Positions 1-13,045 of a stretch of 64,000 bases of DNA are shown in pieces. Location of the stretch: positions 422,501 through 486,500 of the forward strand of contig JAWDGP010007454.1 in assembly GCA_033675545.1 (NCBI GenBank). The letters run 5' to 3'. The stretch's first letter is position 1; every line of letters starts with the position of its first letter. The position numbers and the translations under genes were made by a program. This DNA is from Elysia crispata. Taxonomy: Eukaryota > Mollusca > Gastropoda > Plakobranchidae. Under the pieces are notes generated by a model, which did no database searches, had not been told where the DNA came from, and saw nothing but the letters and a program-made list of their open reading frames with translations.

Positions 1-61
1 GTAGTAAAGAACAGTTTATCAAATCCTTAATAAACAAAACTGAGATATTCATAAAAATCTT

Positions 62-690
62 CGATGGAGAGCATTCTTCTTTCTTAATCCAGGTTTGGAT
101 AAATCATCTATAGAAACATATGGATTTAACTCTTTAAAACCACCACCTTGCATCCCAGAATTTAAGGAATCTGAAGACAGACTAGTTTCCGTGATAGAAA
201 GCATGCATTTCAAAGAAACCAAGAAAAAGTTTCCAGAACAAACTTAAATGTGATATAAAGAAAATCAAGAACGTCAACCACCGCTTCGTCCCTTCTGACA
301 AAACAAATAATTTTTACAGGGTTAAAAAAGAGGAGTGCAAAACATTATTCAGTAAAGGCATACAAAGTGAGTATAAAAAATCATATGAAGCCGCAGTATG
401 GGAGGTCACAAAAAAAGACAAAAGAATCGCGAAGAAACTAGAATTGAGCGATAGGACTAACGTGACATCAAAGAGTGAAGCATCCATAACCCTCAAGGAC
501 CATAAGCCAAATTTTCGTAATAAGCCAACATGCAGGCTTATCAACCCGTGCAAAACCTGAAATTGGTAGAATCAGCACAGAAATATTAGAAAAGATTGTC
601 CATACTGTACAAGCTAAAACAAATATAAAACATTGGAAAAACTCGAACGACATCATCAAATGGTTCTGCAACAACATCAGTGACACTTAG
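62..690 (+). pseudogene. RT N-terminal and finger region, broken
   Basis: Family-like peptide is readable from about 62 to 690 in at least three frames. KTNNFYRVKKEECKTLFSKG (about 302-355) runs into SEASITLKDHKPNF (about 475-515). The frame is lost at a stop after RLINPCKT near 556, and EIGRIST resumes one base over at about 558. The segment ends near KHWKNSNDIIKWFCNNISDT at 688. The block that should follow, with the first catalytic Asp of the palm (FDI.. FYPS in relatives), is not found before 735, which suggests a small internal deletion. The element is therefore dead by frameshift and by loss of a catalytic residue. Confidence 0.7.
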
Positions 691-727
691 CTTCGTCTAA
701 AAATATTTATTTATCGCCAGCGAGAAG

Positions 728-1062
728 TTGCACATAACGCACACAAAAAGAGCTACTTTATGCAACAACAGCCAACCATGGAGAAAGAAAAACTCAAACT
801 TTGACGTAACTATGGGAAGTTATGGTGGTGCGGAGACTTGTGAATTGGTTGGATTTTATTTATTATACCGACTACAACACTTGGATTTAGATGTTGGACT
901 GTACAGAGACGATGGACTGGCCGTGACAAGACAAACACCAAGAAATGTCGAAATAAGAAAGAAAAAGGTATGCAAAATATTCAACAAAAATGGCTTGAAA
1001 ATAACAATAGAAGCCAACAAAAAAGATCGTTGATTTTCTCGACGTAACATTGGACCTAATAA
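728..1062 (+). pseudogene. RT palm/thumb fragment with YRDD catalytic box
   Basis: This is the longest intact piece of the element, a 101-codon open frame. It contains [20 protein letters not shown] and then YRDDGLAV, with the YRDD box at 902-913; the two adjacent Asp are the expected metal-binding pair of a reverse transcriptase. ITIEANKK follows, and after a one-base frame change near 1030 comes DFLDVTLDL. The start of the open frame is not a real start codon context; it is simply where the upstream stop ends. Further family-like sequence (KATTHHPSIIENLLKGIE) is readable to about 1170 past more stops. Confidence 0.75.
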
Positions 1063-1724
1063 TAGGACTTCACAAGCCCTACAAAAAGAACCCAACAGTA
1101 ATATAAACTAAATACAGAGTTAAAGCAACAACCCACCATCCATAATCGAAAACTTGCTAAAAGGCATAGAGATATGACTCTCGGACACCTCCTCCAATGT
1201 CAAGATTTTTAGCGAAGCAGCAAAGATTTACAACAAAGTACTAAAAGAAAACGGTCAAAAGGAGACACTCAAATAATGTAGGAAAAAATCCACCTAAAAC
1301 AATGAGCACCAAAAGCGACTGCAGAACAGATACAACAGAAAGTTGGGGGGATAAAACAAACGGCACAACAAAGAGAAGATCAAGAAAAAGACATAACTTA
1401 ATTCAACCCCCCATTCAGCATGAACGTTATTTCAAACATTGGTAAAAAATTCTTCACGCTGCTTTGTACATGTTTTCCGAATATCAACAAGCTCTAACAA
1501 ATCATTAATAAAAGCACTGTAAAATTAAGTTATAGCTGCATGAACAATATGAAAGAAGTAATAAACAGTCATAACCGGAAAATCCTCAAGGCAGTGAAAG
1601 TTGAGAAGAACATCCAAAACACTGTAACTGCAGAAATAAAGTATGTGCCCTTTGAAAGGAAAATTTAATGTTTACAAAATAGCGTAGTTTAACAAGCCAC
1701 TGTAGAACAAAAAAGCACAAAAAT

Positions 1725-2040
1725 TATTGACAACTACATAGGAAATGCGGAAAACGATTTTAAAAGTAGGTACAACCAACACGCTTCCAGCTTCAGACTA
1801 GAACACAAGCGATCTGAAAGGATCCTTAGCGAACATATATGGAAATTAAAGCTATCCGAGACAGATTTCACCATCTTGTGGATAATTATTAGAAAAGCGA
1901 GGCATTACTCAAGTAAAAAAAAAGCAATCTGTGCATAACTGAAATGTTCTTCATTCTAACTTTAAACCAAGTCTGATCAAAAGAAATGAGATGTTCTCGC
2001 AATGCCGACACCGCAAAAAACATCTACTCGAAAATACGGA
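1725..2040 (+). pseudogene. GIY-YIG-type endonuclease remnant of the retroelement
   Basis: The frame starting near 1729 reads IDNYIGNAENDFKSRYNQHA, with YIG at 1735-1743 and the conserved Arg in SRYNQH. SEHIWKLK follows, supplying the Glu and helix expected of this domain, and then a degraded RKARHYSS. After stops, a basic tail SQCRHRKKHLLEN ends near 2035. This arrangement, RT followed by a GIY-YIG domain and a Cys/His/Arg-rich end, is the hallmark of endonuclease-positive Penelope-like elements. The first GIY half and zinc-linker Cys residues are not clearly visible. Confidence 0.65.
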
Positions 2041-2055
2041 CCGAAAGTAATAGAG

Positions 2056-2085
2056 CCTGCTATTTGCCTGCAAAGCATCGAAACA
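2056..2085 (+). other. Possible decayed hammerhead-like motif at element 3' end
   Basis: Just after the endonuclease remnant the sequence reads CCTGCTAT, then a TGC...GCA mini-stem with a 7-nt loop, then CGAAAC. This is the layout of CTGATGA-stem II-GAAAC hammerhead cores known from Penelope-like elements, but the CTGATGA half is mutated. Catalysis is not expected. Confidence 0.25.
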
Positions 2086-2140
2086 CATGTGTAGCGCATC
2101 ACAGTAAGTGATCTAGACTTTTTAAAAATTTATTTAACCT

Positions 2141-3239
2141 CCTTTAATCTTAAAGGTGAGCACTTTTCTAATTTTGTACTCCCTAAACAAGATATAACAT
2201 ATATATATATACATACATATATTATGTTTTGATTAAAGTACCCTAGCATGGTTTCTTGAATCTAATTTATTAATCATAAAAAACATGATTGTAATAAAGC
2301 AGAACTGCTGAAATGTTTATCTAAACTATCTGCTTATTATTTAATATATACAGGAGAATACACATCTTGCTAGGATTTTTGACTAGATTGTACTGAACAT
2401 TAAATTAATTCTTAAGAATACCCATGTCTGAGCATAAAACAAAAAAAAATCTCTACATATTCAAGTAGACTGGAACATTACTGATAGGCGCCTTGATACT
2501 ACTGTTTTTATTTCTTTAAATCTGTGTAGTCCACTAAACCTTAAACTCTCTTGACAAACTCGGCGGGACTATCAGTTTTCTGTCTAGGAGAAGAAGGAAG
2601 ACCCAAGAGGGCTCTAATGGAAGTCCATACCGTTCGCCAGTCGGAAAACGTGAGGAAATATTCACGTTTGTGTGAAAAATCAATTTTAGATGATATTTTT
2701 CTTTGTCCTTTAAATTAAAATAAGCAGATTGAAGTAAGGAACTGTGGGCGATCTCTGAGATGAAAAACGAAAAGGGTTATTTATATATTAGGTTTGCAAT
2801 AGGTTTTCTGTTTTGATGAGAAACTAGAACGCCCTCAAGCTTTCATAATACACTTATTTGTTTTATTGGTTAGGTCGAAATGTATCGTGGGGGCTGGGTT
2901 TTTTGATGGATGGAAATTCTCAAAACAAACAAACTAATGCAAAAAAAAAAAAAAAACAAAAAAAAAAAACCAAAACACAGCAAAAGGCCATTTTTTTTGG
3001 ATTGTGATTTTTTTAAAAGTACTACTATGTCCAGAAAAAAACCAAATATGCAGAAGTTTTAAATTTCAATAAAACATTTGGTAAAGTTTTCAGTATAAAA
3101 TTGTATTTCAGTTTTTTCAGTGATGTATGTTAAATTTTTTTGTTTGTTTTCTTTTTTGTTAAAAACGTCAATAATCAGGTTTTACATAAAATAACTACAC
3201 TGAGCAGTTCCCTAATATCTTGACCTGTCTGTGAAGTTT
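2141..3239. other. AT-rich non-coding stretch
   Basis: No gene is seen. It holds a short TA run near 2200-2222 and an A-rich block at 2940-2992 broken by single C bases. The rest is unique-looking AT-rich DNA with many stops in all frames. Confidence 0.6.
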
Positions 3240-3405
3240 CTGGCAAAACTGTTGACAAACAAACTGAACCGAGAAATCACTAACAAGCAAATCAAAATCT
3301 ATCGATTTGGAGTTGTTGAGAATTGAACCCGAACCAAACTAGTGACAAGTCATAATTTACACAAGGCCATTGAGCAGGAGAGTAGACATCGGCCCAATGT
3401 GTCCC
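3240..3405 (-). mobile_element. tRNA-derived SINE-like fragment
   Basis: On the minus strand an A-box-like TGCTCAATGG (3376-3367) is followed about 47 nt on by a B-box-like GGGTTCAATTC (3330-3320). This spacing is close to a tRNA internal promoter. No complete tRNA cloverleaf can be drawn, so it is better read as an aged SINE head than a tRNA gene. Confidence 0.4.
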
Positions 3406-3777
3406 GTGTGTCTTTCAGTTTGATACAGAACTTTAAGTTTCAGTTCAAAATTACATTTTATTTCGCAAAAAAAAGTGGTGAATATCATTTTTTGTCCAGT
3501 AAAAATCATTGTGTACCAGACATAATTATTAGTCTCTCTTTTTATAGACTGAAAATCATGATGGAATTCGGAATTGACAATAGAAAACGATGCAGATGGA
3601 TAGTATATTGTGTGTATCTTATAAAATATTAGATGTTTTAAGCCCACTTTTGGATCTATCTTTGCCCGGTTGCTCTGGAATCAAAATGTACTAGATCTTG
3701 TTTAAGAATACATCACACTGAAGCTTAAACATACGAAATTGGTTATCATACTATGGGCTATTATACAAAACCAATCG

Positions 3778-3779
<2 letters not shown>

Positions 3780-3823
<44 letters not shown>
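3780..3823. repeat. (TC)n microsatellite
   Basis: About 22 uninterrupted TC units, followed by CT-rich imperfect sequence to about 3950. Confidence 0.97.
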
Positions 3824-3825
<2 letters not shown>

Positions 3826-4849
3826 CCATCTGCTTGTCGATCAGTCAGTCTGTCTGTTTCTCTATCCCTCACTCTCTTTGTCTTTGTATCATGTCTGGTT
3901 TTGTCTGTGAATCAGCCTGTATCTGTCTCTCTTTCTATCTTCATATTAACAGAAAAAAATCACCCTAATATATAATACTCGGAAAAAATATGTTCAATAC
4001 ATAGTTTTAGAATATAAATTATTAAATTATTCATGTTATCACGTGTAAGCCTTCATGGTAGAACTATCTCTAAAATCTAGTTTTGACATTACCAGAAAAG
4101 AACAGTTAAAAACATTCTTTTTTGTGAATGTGTTTTTTAATGTGCATATTTATGTGTGTGAAACGAGATGAGCGCCATAAGAAAAACGCAGTTTCGTGCT
4201 TTTGTATGCAAAACATAAAGAAACAGGACAAAACGGGAATACTTTCCAACATTCATATTTTTTTCCAGTGAAATAAAATTCAATCCAATTTTTTTCATTT
4301 GAAGTTTGCAGACCTTTATGTATCGAAATGTCTTGCGGAGGTCAAAATCTGATTGCTTTAAAAATGATTTAATTCAGGTTAAAAATTCTTGAACAAAACT
4401 GAAAAAAAAACAAAGCAGAAAAAAAAACAAAAAAAACAAAAACAACAACAACCAAACAAAACAAAACAAAATAATAAAAAAACTGCACTGATCGGGGGTG
4501 ATTACCAACTAGGGCAGGAGCAAGGAAGCACTTGACAGCTGGATAAAGTCTAATTCACCTACATACTTCCGGACATGTTGACAAGGTCACCAGAAACGAG
4601 TAGCTTGTGACGAAATCAGCTCCGGTACTTTACGGTAAAGAGTGTTCGCGATCTTGGGATATTGATGATAGTTTTAAGAGGTCATTCACCGAGTAGATAT
4701 AACTATAATGCATGACAAGTTGATTAAAAAACCCTGCTGAATTCTTTCTTGTTGACAAATTAAAAGCGGGAAAAACGGTTGATCACAGCAGAAGGATGGA
4801 AAGCTCCATCCTATTTTTATACATTTTTTACTGAAATGAATATTGGAAA
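3824..4849. other. Non-coding AT-rich stretch with A-rich block
   Basis: No gene seen. An A-rich stretch with spaced C bases (CAA/CAAAA type) lies at 4402-4482. The remainder shows no open frame or recognisable repeat. Confidence 0.6.
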
Positions 4850-5010
4850 ATTTAAGCTAATTCTGCACTTTCTTGATCTATTTCAAAAACCTTCCAGACT
4901 CTTCTTAGGTGGCTACGAATCCCCGCAGAAAGTGCTTGCAAGAATATACTTTTAGCTGCGCATCTTTTAATCCTTTCATTATGAAAGATTAAAAGGGTTT
5001 ATAAAGAGAT
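4850..5010 (+). repeat. Dispersed repeat family R1, copy 1
   Basis: Shares an ordered set of words with 8190-8330 and 18430-18560: CTTCTTAGG, GCTACGAA, AAGTGC, a CTGCGCAT-like block, and a CAT/ATGA stretch at the end. The copies are strongly diverged, so this is an old repeat. This copy also carries an imperfect hairpin at 4964-4995 (CTTTTAATC against GATTAAAAG) at its 3' side. Confidence 0.45.
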
Positions 5011-5174
5011 GAACATTTTACAAAATGATTTACCAATTCTTAAAAGCCTTCGGGGTATTCATCTTATTATACTTTGGATGAATATCCAAGATTTCTGCAA
5101 GATTGATTCACTCCTCCTGTTTTTGACTGTAGGGAAAATTGTCTTTCCCTGATATAGATGGAAGATAAAGAAAT

Positions 5175-5662
<488 letters not shown>

Positions 5663-5978
5663 TATAATAATAATAGTAATAATAGTAATAAAAAACTGCA
5701 TTTTGTATTAACTGGTAAAACGATGTAAAACAAAAATTAAAAACAAATATACACAAAAGAATAAAACGGCAAAGAAATTGTCTTCTCGTGGTACAAAATA
5801 AATCAATCAGTTTTTAAAATAGAGTGCAAAGGTTATTTTCTTGAGAAATTAAGACAAAATGTTTTTAAAAAGTCACAAATATTGATATAGGAGAAAGGAA
5901 TGTAAATGATAGCGTACACTATGATCACTTTAAGTATGTCATATCAATTTCACAATGTAATGACAAGCTATACTTGCT

Positions 5979-5979
<1 letters not shown>

Positions 5980-6026
<47 letters not shown>
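5980..6026. repeat. (TC)n microsatellite
   Basis: About 23 perfect TC units. Confidence 0.97.
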
Positions 6027-6029
<3 letters not shown>

Positions 6030-6249
6030 AATCTCTTTATTCCTGCTTAATCTCATTTGTAAATTGATTCAAACCTTTCTGGGCAACATTTTGTGCGCTA
6101 AGATGCCTAAAACGTTATCATGTAGATATAATGAGAAAAACAGAAAACAAAGAACTGAAGGCTCAAGGATGAACTGAATATGAGTCTAAAGTAACGGATA
6201 AGCTCACCAATAACGGCAGAGAGCATGCTGAAACAAGTGACGTGATTGT

Positions 6250-6390
6250 TTGACTGCGATGCAAGACGGTTTCTAAGCGCCCGCCAGGAACTAAAAAGAT
6301 GAGGTTTTAAACCACTGAACGGGCGATGAGTGTCCCTGCGGGAATCAAGACGAACGCTCTAACCGCCAGCCACCGGCACCCCTTACATTA
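6250..6390 (-). mobile_element. tRNA-derived SINE-like fragment
   Basis: Minus strand shows TGGCTGGCGGTTAGAGCG (6372-6355), close to an A box. GGTTTAAAACC (6313-6303) is a partial B box about 59 nt on. The spacing is somewhat long, and no folded tRNA is possible. It is more GC-rich than the flanks, which fits an inserted element. Confidence 0.4.
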
Positions 6391-6439
6391 GAGAAAGGTG
6401 GTCAAAACATGAATAAGAAGATTGGTCAACATATTGATA

Positions 6440-6442
<3 letters not shown>

Positions 6443-6519
<77 letters not shown>

Positions 6520-6540
6520 GAGACAGAGAGAGACAGACAG
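6443..6540. repeat. (AT)n-(GA)n composite microsatellite
   Basis: About 19 AT units join directly to GA units with CAGA variants. The same AT-to-GA junction in the same orientation recurs at 41665-41826. Confidence 0.97.
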
Positions 6541-6789
6541 ATGAAAAAATGGGAACAAAGGAATTTAATGACAGATTGAAAGTTGTCTCTCATAAAAAGA
6601 AAATGCAGCTGAACAGATAAAGGGTAAAGTTTTACACAAAATCATATTAATCATATACAAACAGTTATAGTCATTCCCAAAATACATAAAAGTAAGAAAA
6701 AAAGAGCGGGACTAGACGAATTTCAAAACAGTAAAGTGTTCAAAATTGAGAGCGCAAAGATTTTAAAAATAAAAAATAACCAGTAAAAT

Positions 6790-6827
6790 AACAACAACAA
6801 CAACAACAACAACAACAGCAACAACAA
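6790..6827. repeat. (CAA)n microsatellite
   Basis: About 12 CAA units with one CAG. Confidence 0.95.
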
Positions 6828-7015
6828 AACAAAATAAAACAACATAACATTTTAATGTTGTCCTTCAGGAGGATCTATTAATCAGATTTTCTCGTTATTT
6901 GATTTCCTTTTTCTTACTTTTTCTTGCTATAAGCGCATTTTATTAAGCAGGTAGAACCTCCTCCCCTAGAGTAATAACACATGAGCTGCTTTCAGGGAAA
7001 TCAGTAATGAGACGA

Positions 7016-7125
7016 AACAGAGAGATATCTACATGTAGATATATAGAAAGATAGATAAATAGATAGAAAGAGAGAAAGAGAGATAGAGGGAGAGAGAGAG
7101 AAAGAGAAAATAAAAGAGAGAGATC
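7016..7125. repeat. GATA/GA composite microsatellite
   Basis: Imperfect AGATAGATAG words passing into GAGAGAAAGAGA, one of several GATA-then-GA composites in the window. Confidence 0.9.
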
Positions 7126-7214
7126 GGTTGATAGAAGTGGAGATGAAGGCAGGTAAACCTATGGAAGGCGGGCATGGAGGGAAAATTGAAGATAACCTAT
7201 GGAAGACAGACATC

Positions 7215-7385
7215 GAGGCAGAATTGCAAAAATGCCTCGCGTGTTGGACTCATGATTCTACGGTTGAAGGTTCGTTCCCAACCGACCCTCTGTTGTTACT
7301 CGAACTCGCATTGGAAAAGAAATTCACCTGCATTCTTCTTCGTTCTCCTAATGATTACCTGAGCTGATGTAACACTTACTAACAC
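7215..7385 (+). mobile_element. tRNA-derived SINE-like fragment
   Basis: GGTTCGTTCCC (7269-7279) matches a B box and is preceded by TTGGACTCATGATTCTACGG, a typical anticodon-arm-like stretch of tRNA-headed SINEs. The A box is poor. An overlapping 79-codon frame (7128-7367) is judged a chance opening. Confidence 0.35.
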
Positions 7386-8189
7386 ATAGCTATTATGTAT
7401 TTTGAGTTGAAAAAAAAAAACAACAACCAGCCCCTAAGTGTTGTAATTGATAGGACGAGCTCTTTCCGTTTCGCTGATAAGTTGTTGTAAGAAGAAATTT
7501 AATCTTATTTCCGTTTGGGTATATAGCGTATTTGTATTATACATTGTAAAAAATTTTATTGAAACGAAAAAAAAACTGTTCTTTAGAATTTACCAGAGCG
7601 GGAAGAAGGATTTTTTTTTGTATAAGATGAATGACACTATATTCAGTTACTATAACAGATGATGAACAGGGTGCCGCTTAACTTGCCAGTAATAATTTTC
7701 AGTCAAGTTGGTTTAGGTATCTACACCAACTTGAAACTTCAAATACTTTAGAATATTAGGCCTATGTTTGTATTGTCGGGAAGCTTTACAGTTGTATAAA
7801 ATTATGTTCTAGCCGTTTTTTTTTTAAATTTTGCTTGTTTCGGTCTCTTATTTAATGTTCATCAATTTAATATTAGAATCCATGTTCAATCTAGGCCTAA
7901 CCAGTCCAAGTTAGATATGATATGTTCTTCAAAAACATATCTTAGTTTTTGTTTGGTTAATGAATGGATCTAGAATACAATAATTTGAGCTTAATGTAAA
8001 TTTTGTTTCATTTTCATATCAATCGCGAATGGATTTCCTCCTAAAAAAGTTTAGCTCTGCTTTTAGTCTCTAAAGTTCATGAATCAAAAACAGCAAGGAA
8101 GCAATACTGTTTGATAGCATTGACACATTATACTGACCTATTGCAAGTCGTTCACAAAATAAAGCCAGCTTGTTTCGCTATCTGTTTAA
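7386..8189. other. AT-rich non-coding stretch
   Basis: No gene is seen. A 71-codon frame at 7447-7662 is Phe/Lys/Tyr-rich with no recognisable domain and is not called. Confidence 0.55.
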
Positions 8190-8330
8190 ACATCCTTTGA
8201 AACGTTTCTTAGAAGGATACGAATTCCATCAAAAAGTGCCAAGATGTGCACTTCATTGTGGGAATAAATAGCTGTCTATTTCTTTTCACCTCATGATAAG
8301 CAATGTTTTAAAGATTAATAAATAGATTTA
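8190..8330 (+). repeat. Dispersed repeat family R1, copy 2
   Basis: Shares TTTCTTAGAAGGATACGAAT, AAAGTGC, GTGGGAATAAAT and CACCTCATGATAA with the copies at 4850 and 18430, in the same order and orientation. Confidence 0.45.
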
Positions 8331-9130
8331 GATTTCAAAAAGTCAAGTGACTACTCTTCTAAGCATCCCTGATGGAAGAAATCTAACAATAGCACTTCCG
8401 CATTATGTATACCAACCGAAATCAATCAAAACACTCGATATCTGATTCTTTTTCTGAAAAAAAAAAACCAATCGAAATATCAATGCACAATGGGGCCATG
8501 CAATTTTTTTGTTGAACCCTTCCTTCTGATATTACTGGTAAGCCCGAGTTTACATGAGATCTTCACAAACGTCTAGATAGACCCAAGTTACTCAGTGTGC
8601 TATAAGCGCTGCTTCTATAAACAGCTCATACTGGTAAAAATCGATGTTGTTCTACGTCCGAGGCCCATTGATCGCTCTAATTTGCATGGATCCACAAGTA
8701 ACAAGATGAAGAGGTTATAGATTCCATGGTTGTTTACACCGTATAGCAGAAGGGCCATAACGGCAGCCTATACCCTGGAGGAAACTGCACCCGTCTACTC
8801 TGGTTTGCCACTGACTCGCTGATTGATCCACTCGTCTGTCTTGTCACGTTGGACTCAGCTTCATCCTCACCGCTGGACACTCTCATTACCTCTCAGTAAC
8901 TGTCATCGTCAATACAGGATCACATCATTTGACTTAATTGATAAACAGGTTATAAAAATCTGTGGTTGTGAATTCACTAGATATAAATATGTTTTTGAGG
9001 TTCTTTTAAATATTTCCATTCTTCATTAATTATTTCAACTTTGAAAGAAGTATTATTTTGCTAACTGTCTTAGTATGGTTGATTCTTACATACTGTATTT
9101 CATTAATCTGATGTTTTACTTCTTTATTTT
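8331..9130. other. Non-coding stretch
   Basis: Nothing supportable. Slightly GC-richer between 8640 and 8900 but without an open frame bounded by splice signals. Confidence 0.5.
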
Positions 9131-9625
<495 letters not shown>

Positions 9626-11570
9626 ATTATTATCATTATGATTATTGCTATCTTTATTATAAGCTTTATTATAGTTATAATTATATTATTGCTTATCATC
9701 GTGCCTTTGCTTGGCGACAAACGTGATTGTAGTCATTTAATTTAGAGAATAGGCTTTTCTCAGAAGAACCAAATTTGAAAAGCGAAATCATCTTCATTGG
9801 AGGAATTTTTTTAAAATCAACGTTTGGGTGACAATAATGACACTCCCACTTTGCTAACGGTGCTAGGAAGCAAAACTTCTTTTTCCTCAGTTTTCTCCTA
9901 ACTCATGATTCTCTTACACTTTTCAGTAATGTTTACATTTGATTGTACTATTGCACATTCCGTTAAGTTATGATTGAATGTTGGTTTTATTGCCCTGCAT
10001 TTTTTACATAAATTTGTTATTGTTGTTTTTCTTGAAGTTAGCTTATGTTGATGTGGTTTTTTTTTGTTGTTGTTAATGTTGTTATTATTATTTTTAACAC
10101 TTTTGTCTTTTTAGTTCACAGGTTTTGTTACCTGATTTCTATTGAACTTTTTGTGACATTTGATTCTTTTAACTCTCTAGACTTTATATCTATGCTTTTA
10201 TCTAAGTACTTCTTTTCCAGTTCAATTAACCGAAAAAAAAATCATAAAAGGATTTTCGAACCTTTAAATTTAAGGGGAGAAAAGTCCAGGTAGGGCTAAA
10301 TTTTCTACCTGTCAGTTCTACTACGTATGTTACAGGCTGAAACGTCGTAAACTGAACAGTTATTTCCTGGCAATCAATAATTTTGTCCTTGCTTTACAGA
10401 AACAGAAGTAATAATGTTAGTATGTGAGATAAAAGTCACAACAAATTTATACACGGTCATAATTTAATGACGTCCATTTATTTCCATAGAGACGAGCAAA
10501 ATTGTGTCGGTTACTTGAAAATATCCTAGAACAAGGATAAACTCTGGAAGGTGTTTTAAAAGTAATAATTTCTATTTCAATGTACGAAAATAAATTATAG
10601 AAACGAAGGTGCATATAACTTGTATTTTCTTTACGCCGTATTCTTTAGCCAACTTTTGTCAGTCTAAAAAATTGATAATACTGATGTTATTCATCCATCG
10701 CAGAGCCACTACATTTACAGTGTGTTACGTCAACGTGTTAGCCTAGCTACTTATTGGACAAACATCATTCACAGCATAACGATATGGGTATTTTCTGTCT
10801 ATGAATGAAAGCTCCGTCGGGCATCAAGGAGCTGATGAGAAGATGAGACTCCAAACTACACCTTGAGTTTTATATCTTGATGAAACTGTTCACACCAATC
10901 TATGAGCATGAGCTCTATCATATGGCTGGTACTAGACATGGTAGAGCCTTGTGGTGAAGGCCCCAGACTAACTAGCGGCGAAAGCGTGACAGGAACCATA
11001 ATGGGGAACCCATGCCTCCAGGAGGAGAGATTAATAAATGGCGCCTGTTTTAAAATAAAGGATAAATTGAACTTTTTCCGTTCTTTTTTTTTAATCACCA
11101 TTTCATGGTAATATTAGTTTATGGGTTTCTATGTAAACTAAGCCATACTGGGAACTACGCATTACATTACGCAATGACTTAGGAAACTTGAAACAATTCG
11201 CGAACATGGTGACGTGAAAACCTGGTTTTAAATGACAGCGTTACAAACGTCAACCATAGGAGTTCACATTCTCGGGTTCCAGGCATAATCAATGAAAAGT
11301 GCATGCCTTGACGCCCTATTTACTTAGTTTTAGATTTGACGCTGTCAAGTTTGGCAGGTTAGAACTCACAAAAAAATTATTTTTGGCCTCAATGAAGTGC
11401 AGTTAAGCTGCTTGAGGGCGGAATATAAGAATATTGAATTGATCAGTGTGGTGGAAAGATCTCTTTAACTCTAAAAATAGTGAAGTTAACCAGTTTAAAA
11501 AAAAACGTGAGCTGGGGTGGAACGAGGTCAGTGAACAGCTCATTTGTTGGAAAAAAGGATGAACATAAAT
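9626..11570. other. AT-rich non-coding stretch
   Basis: No gene seen over almost 2 kb. Short GTT runs occur near 10060-10090. A GAAACGTCG word at 10340-10348 resembles the 3' half of the hammerhead-like motif discussed elsewhere but has no partner. Confidence 0.55.
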
Positions 11571-11633
11571 CACTCTCTCTCTCTCTCTCCCCTCTCTCTC
11601 CTATCTATCTCCCTCTCTCTCTCCCTCACTCGC
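11571..11633. repeat. Imperfect CT-rich microsatellite
   Basis: CT units with CCT and TATC interruptions. Confidence 0.9.
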
Positions 11634-12216
11634 TCCTTGGCATCCTCAACACTCCACGTCCTGTCTCTAAATGGTTGTTTGGTGAGCCATATGAAAACAT
11701 TAGAAGTTCAATAACTATTGCTCATCGTAAGTTAGTTTGATTAAAAAAAAGTGACGGGTCTTTGAAAAAGATTAATATGGTTTTATGCTCTATGAGATCC
11801 CTAACAGAACTACTGGGTGGGATATACATTTTTCGAGATCATATTTTACTATCCCTTATCCTGTTTAAAATAAAAGCATTGTCTAAAATGTAATATGATT
11901 GTTGCGGTTTTCTTTGACTGCCTCAGAAAAATATTACTATGGGGCACCTACGAAATACGCATTTAGCTAAAGATCTATTCTGTCAAAAGAGCAGGCCACG
12001 TTTCCTGAGACTTCTCAGATTTGCGTGGTAGGATTAATAAGGATCCGAGAGGTTGAGAGAAGGGGGTGGAACGAGGGTTCCTACGGGTGGAGCCATCGAA
12101 AGTAGTTACAGGCAACGATTAAAAATGGAAAGAAATAAAGAGGCAGACAGGGAACCAAATAGACCGACATTACTCACCAAATTACAGGTAAGAACTCAGG
12201 TTTAAAGTCTAAGAAG

Positions 12217-12422
12217 ACACAGAAAAAGAGAGACCGAGAGAAAAAAAAAAGAGATAAATATAGAGACAGAGCAAAAGAAAGAGAGATAAAGCTAGGTAGA
12301 GATAGATAAATAGACAGATATAGAGAGAAAGAGAGAGATTGAGATTGAGAGAGAGAGAGAGAGATTGAGACTGAGAGAAAGAGAGAGATTGAGAGAGAGA
12401 AGGAGAGAGAGAGAGAGAGAGA
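12217..12422. repeat. Imperfect GA-rich tract
   Basis: GA units mixed with GATA, GATTGA and CAGA words; much older-looking than the tract at 12604. Confidence 0.9.
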
Positions 12423-12603
12423 AGATATTGAACTATTCTTTCTCTTGTCGCAGCTCGACGTTGAACGGTTATCTAGTTTTAATGAAGCAGGTTTTCTAAG
12501 CTTATTTTATAGTAATTAAAAAGATGCTAGAATAGATAGATTGAATCTAAAGAAATGCAAAGAAAAAGAAAGAGAGATAACACGTTGATTAGTTATTTTC
12601 ATT

Positions 12604-13045
<442 letters not shown>

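Larger units (their letters stand above)
1..2140 (+). mobile_element. Degenerate Penelope-like retroelement (RT + GIY-YIG), 5' end cut by window
   Basis: Conceptual translation in shifting plus-strand frames gives an ordered series of blocks typical of a Penelope-like RT/GIY-YIG polyprotein. They are: an N-terminal block (WRAFFFLNPG, YGFNSLKPPP; about 65-240), an RT finger block (TLKDHKPNF, TCRLINPCK; about 490-555), a continuation one frame over (EIGRISTEILEKI; about 558-600), the RT palm with [12 protein letters not shown] and YRDDG (800-916), and a C-terminal YIG...RYNQH...EHIWKLK endonuclease-like block (1735-1870). A basic SQCRHRKKHLLEN end follows (about 2000-2035). The order and spacing fit the family, but many stops and frameshifts make it non-functional. 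The A-motif of the RT palm (around 685-730) looks deleted. The family call rests on remembered motif patterns rather than a search. Confidence 0.8.

Noticed and set aside
10275..10350. GGCTGAAACGTCG as another hammerhead-like 3' half
   Set aside because: No CTGATGA half and no clean stem II; a single short word is expected by chance.
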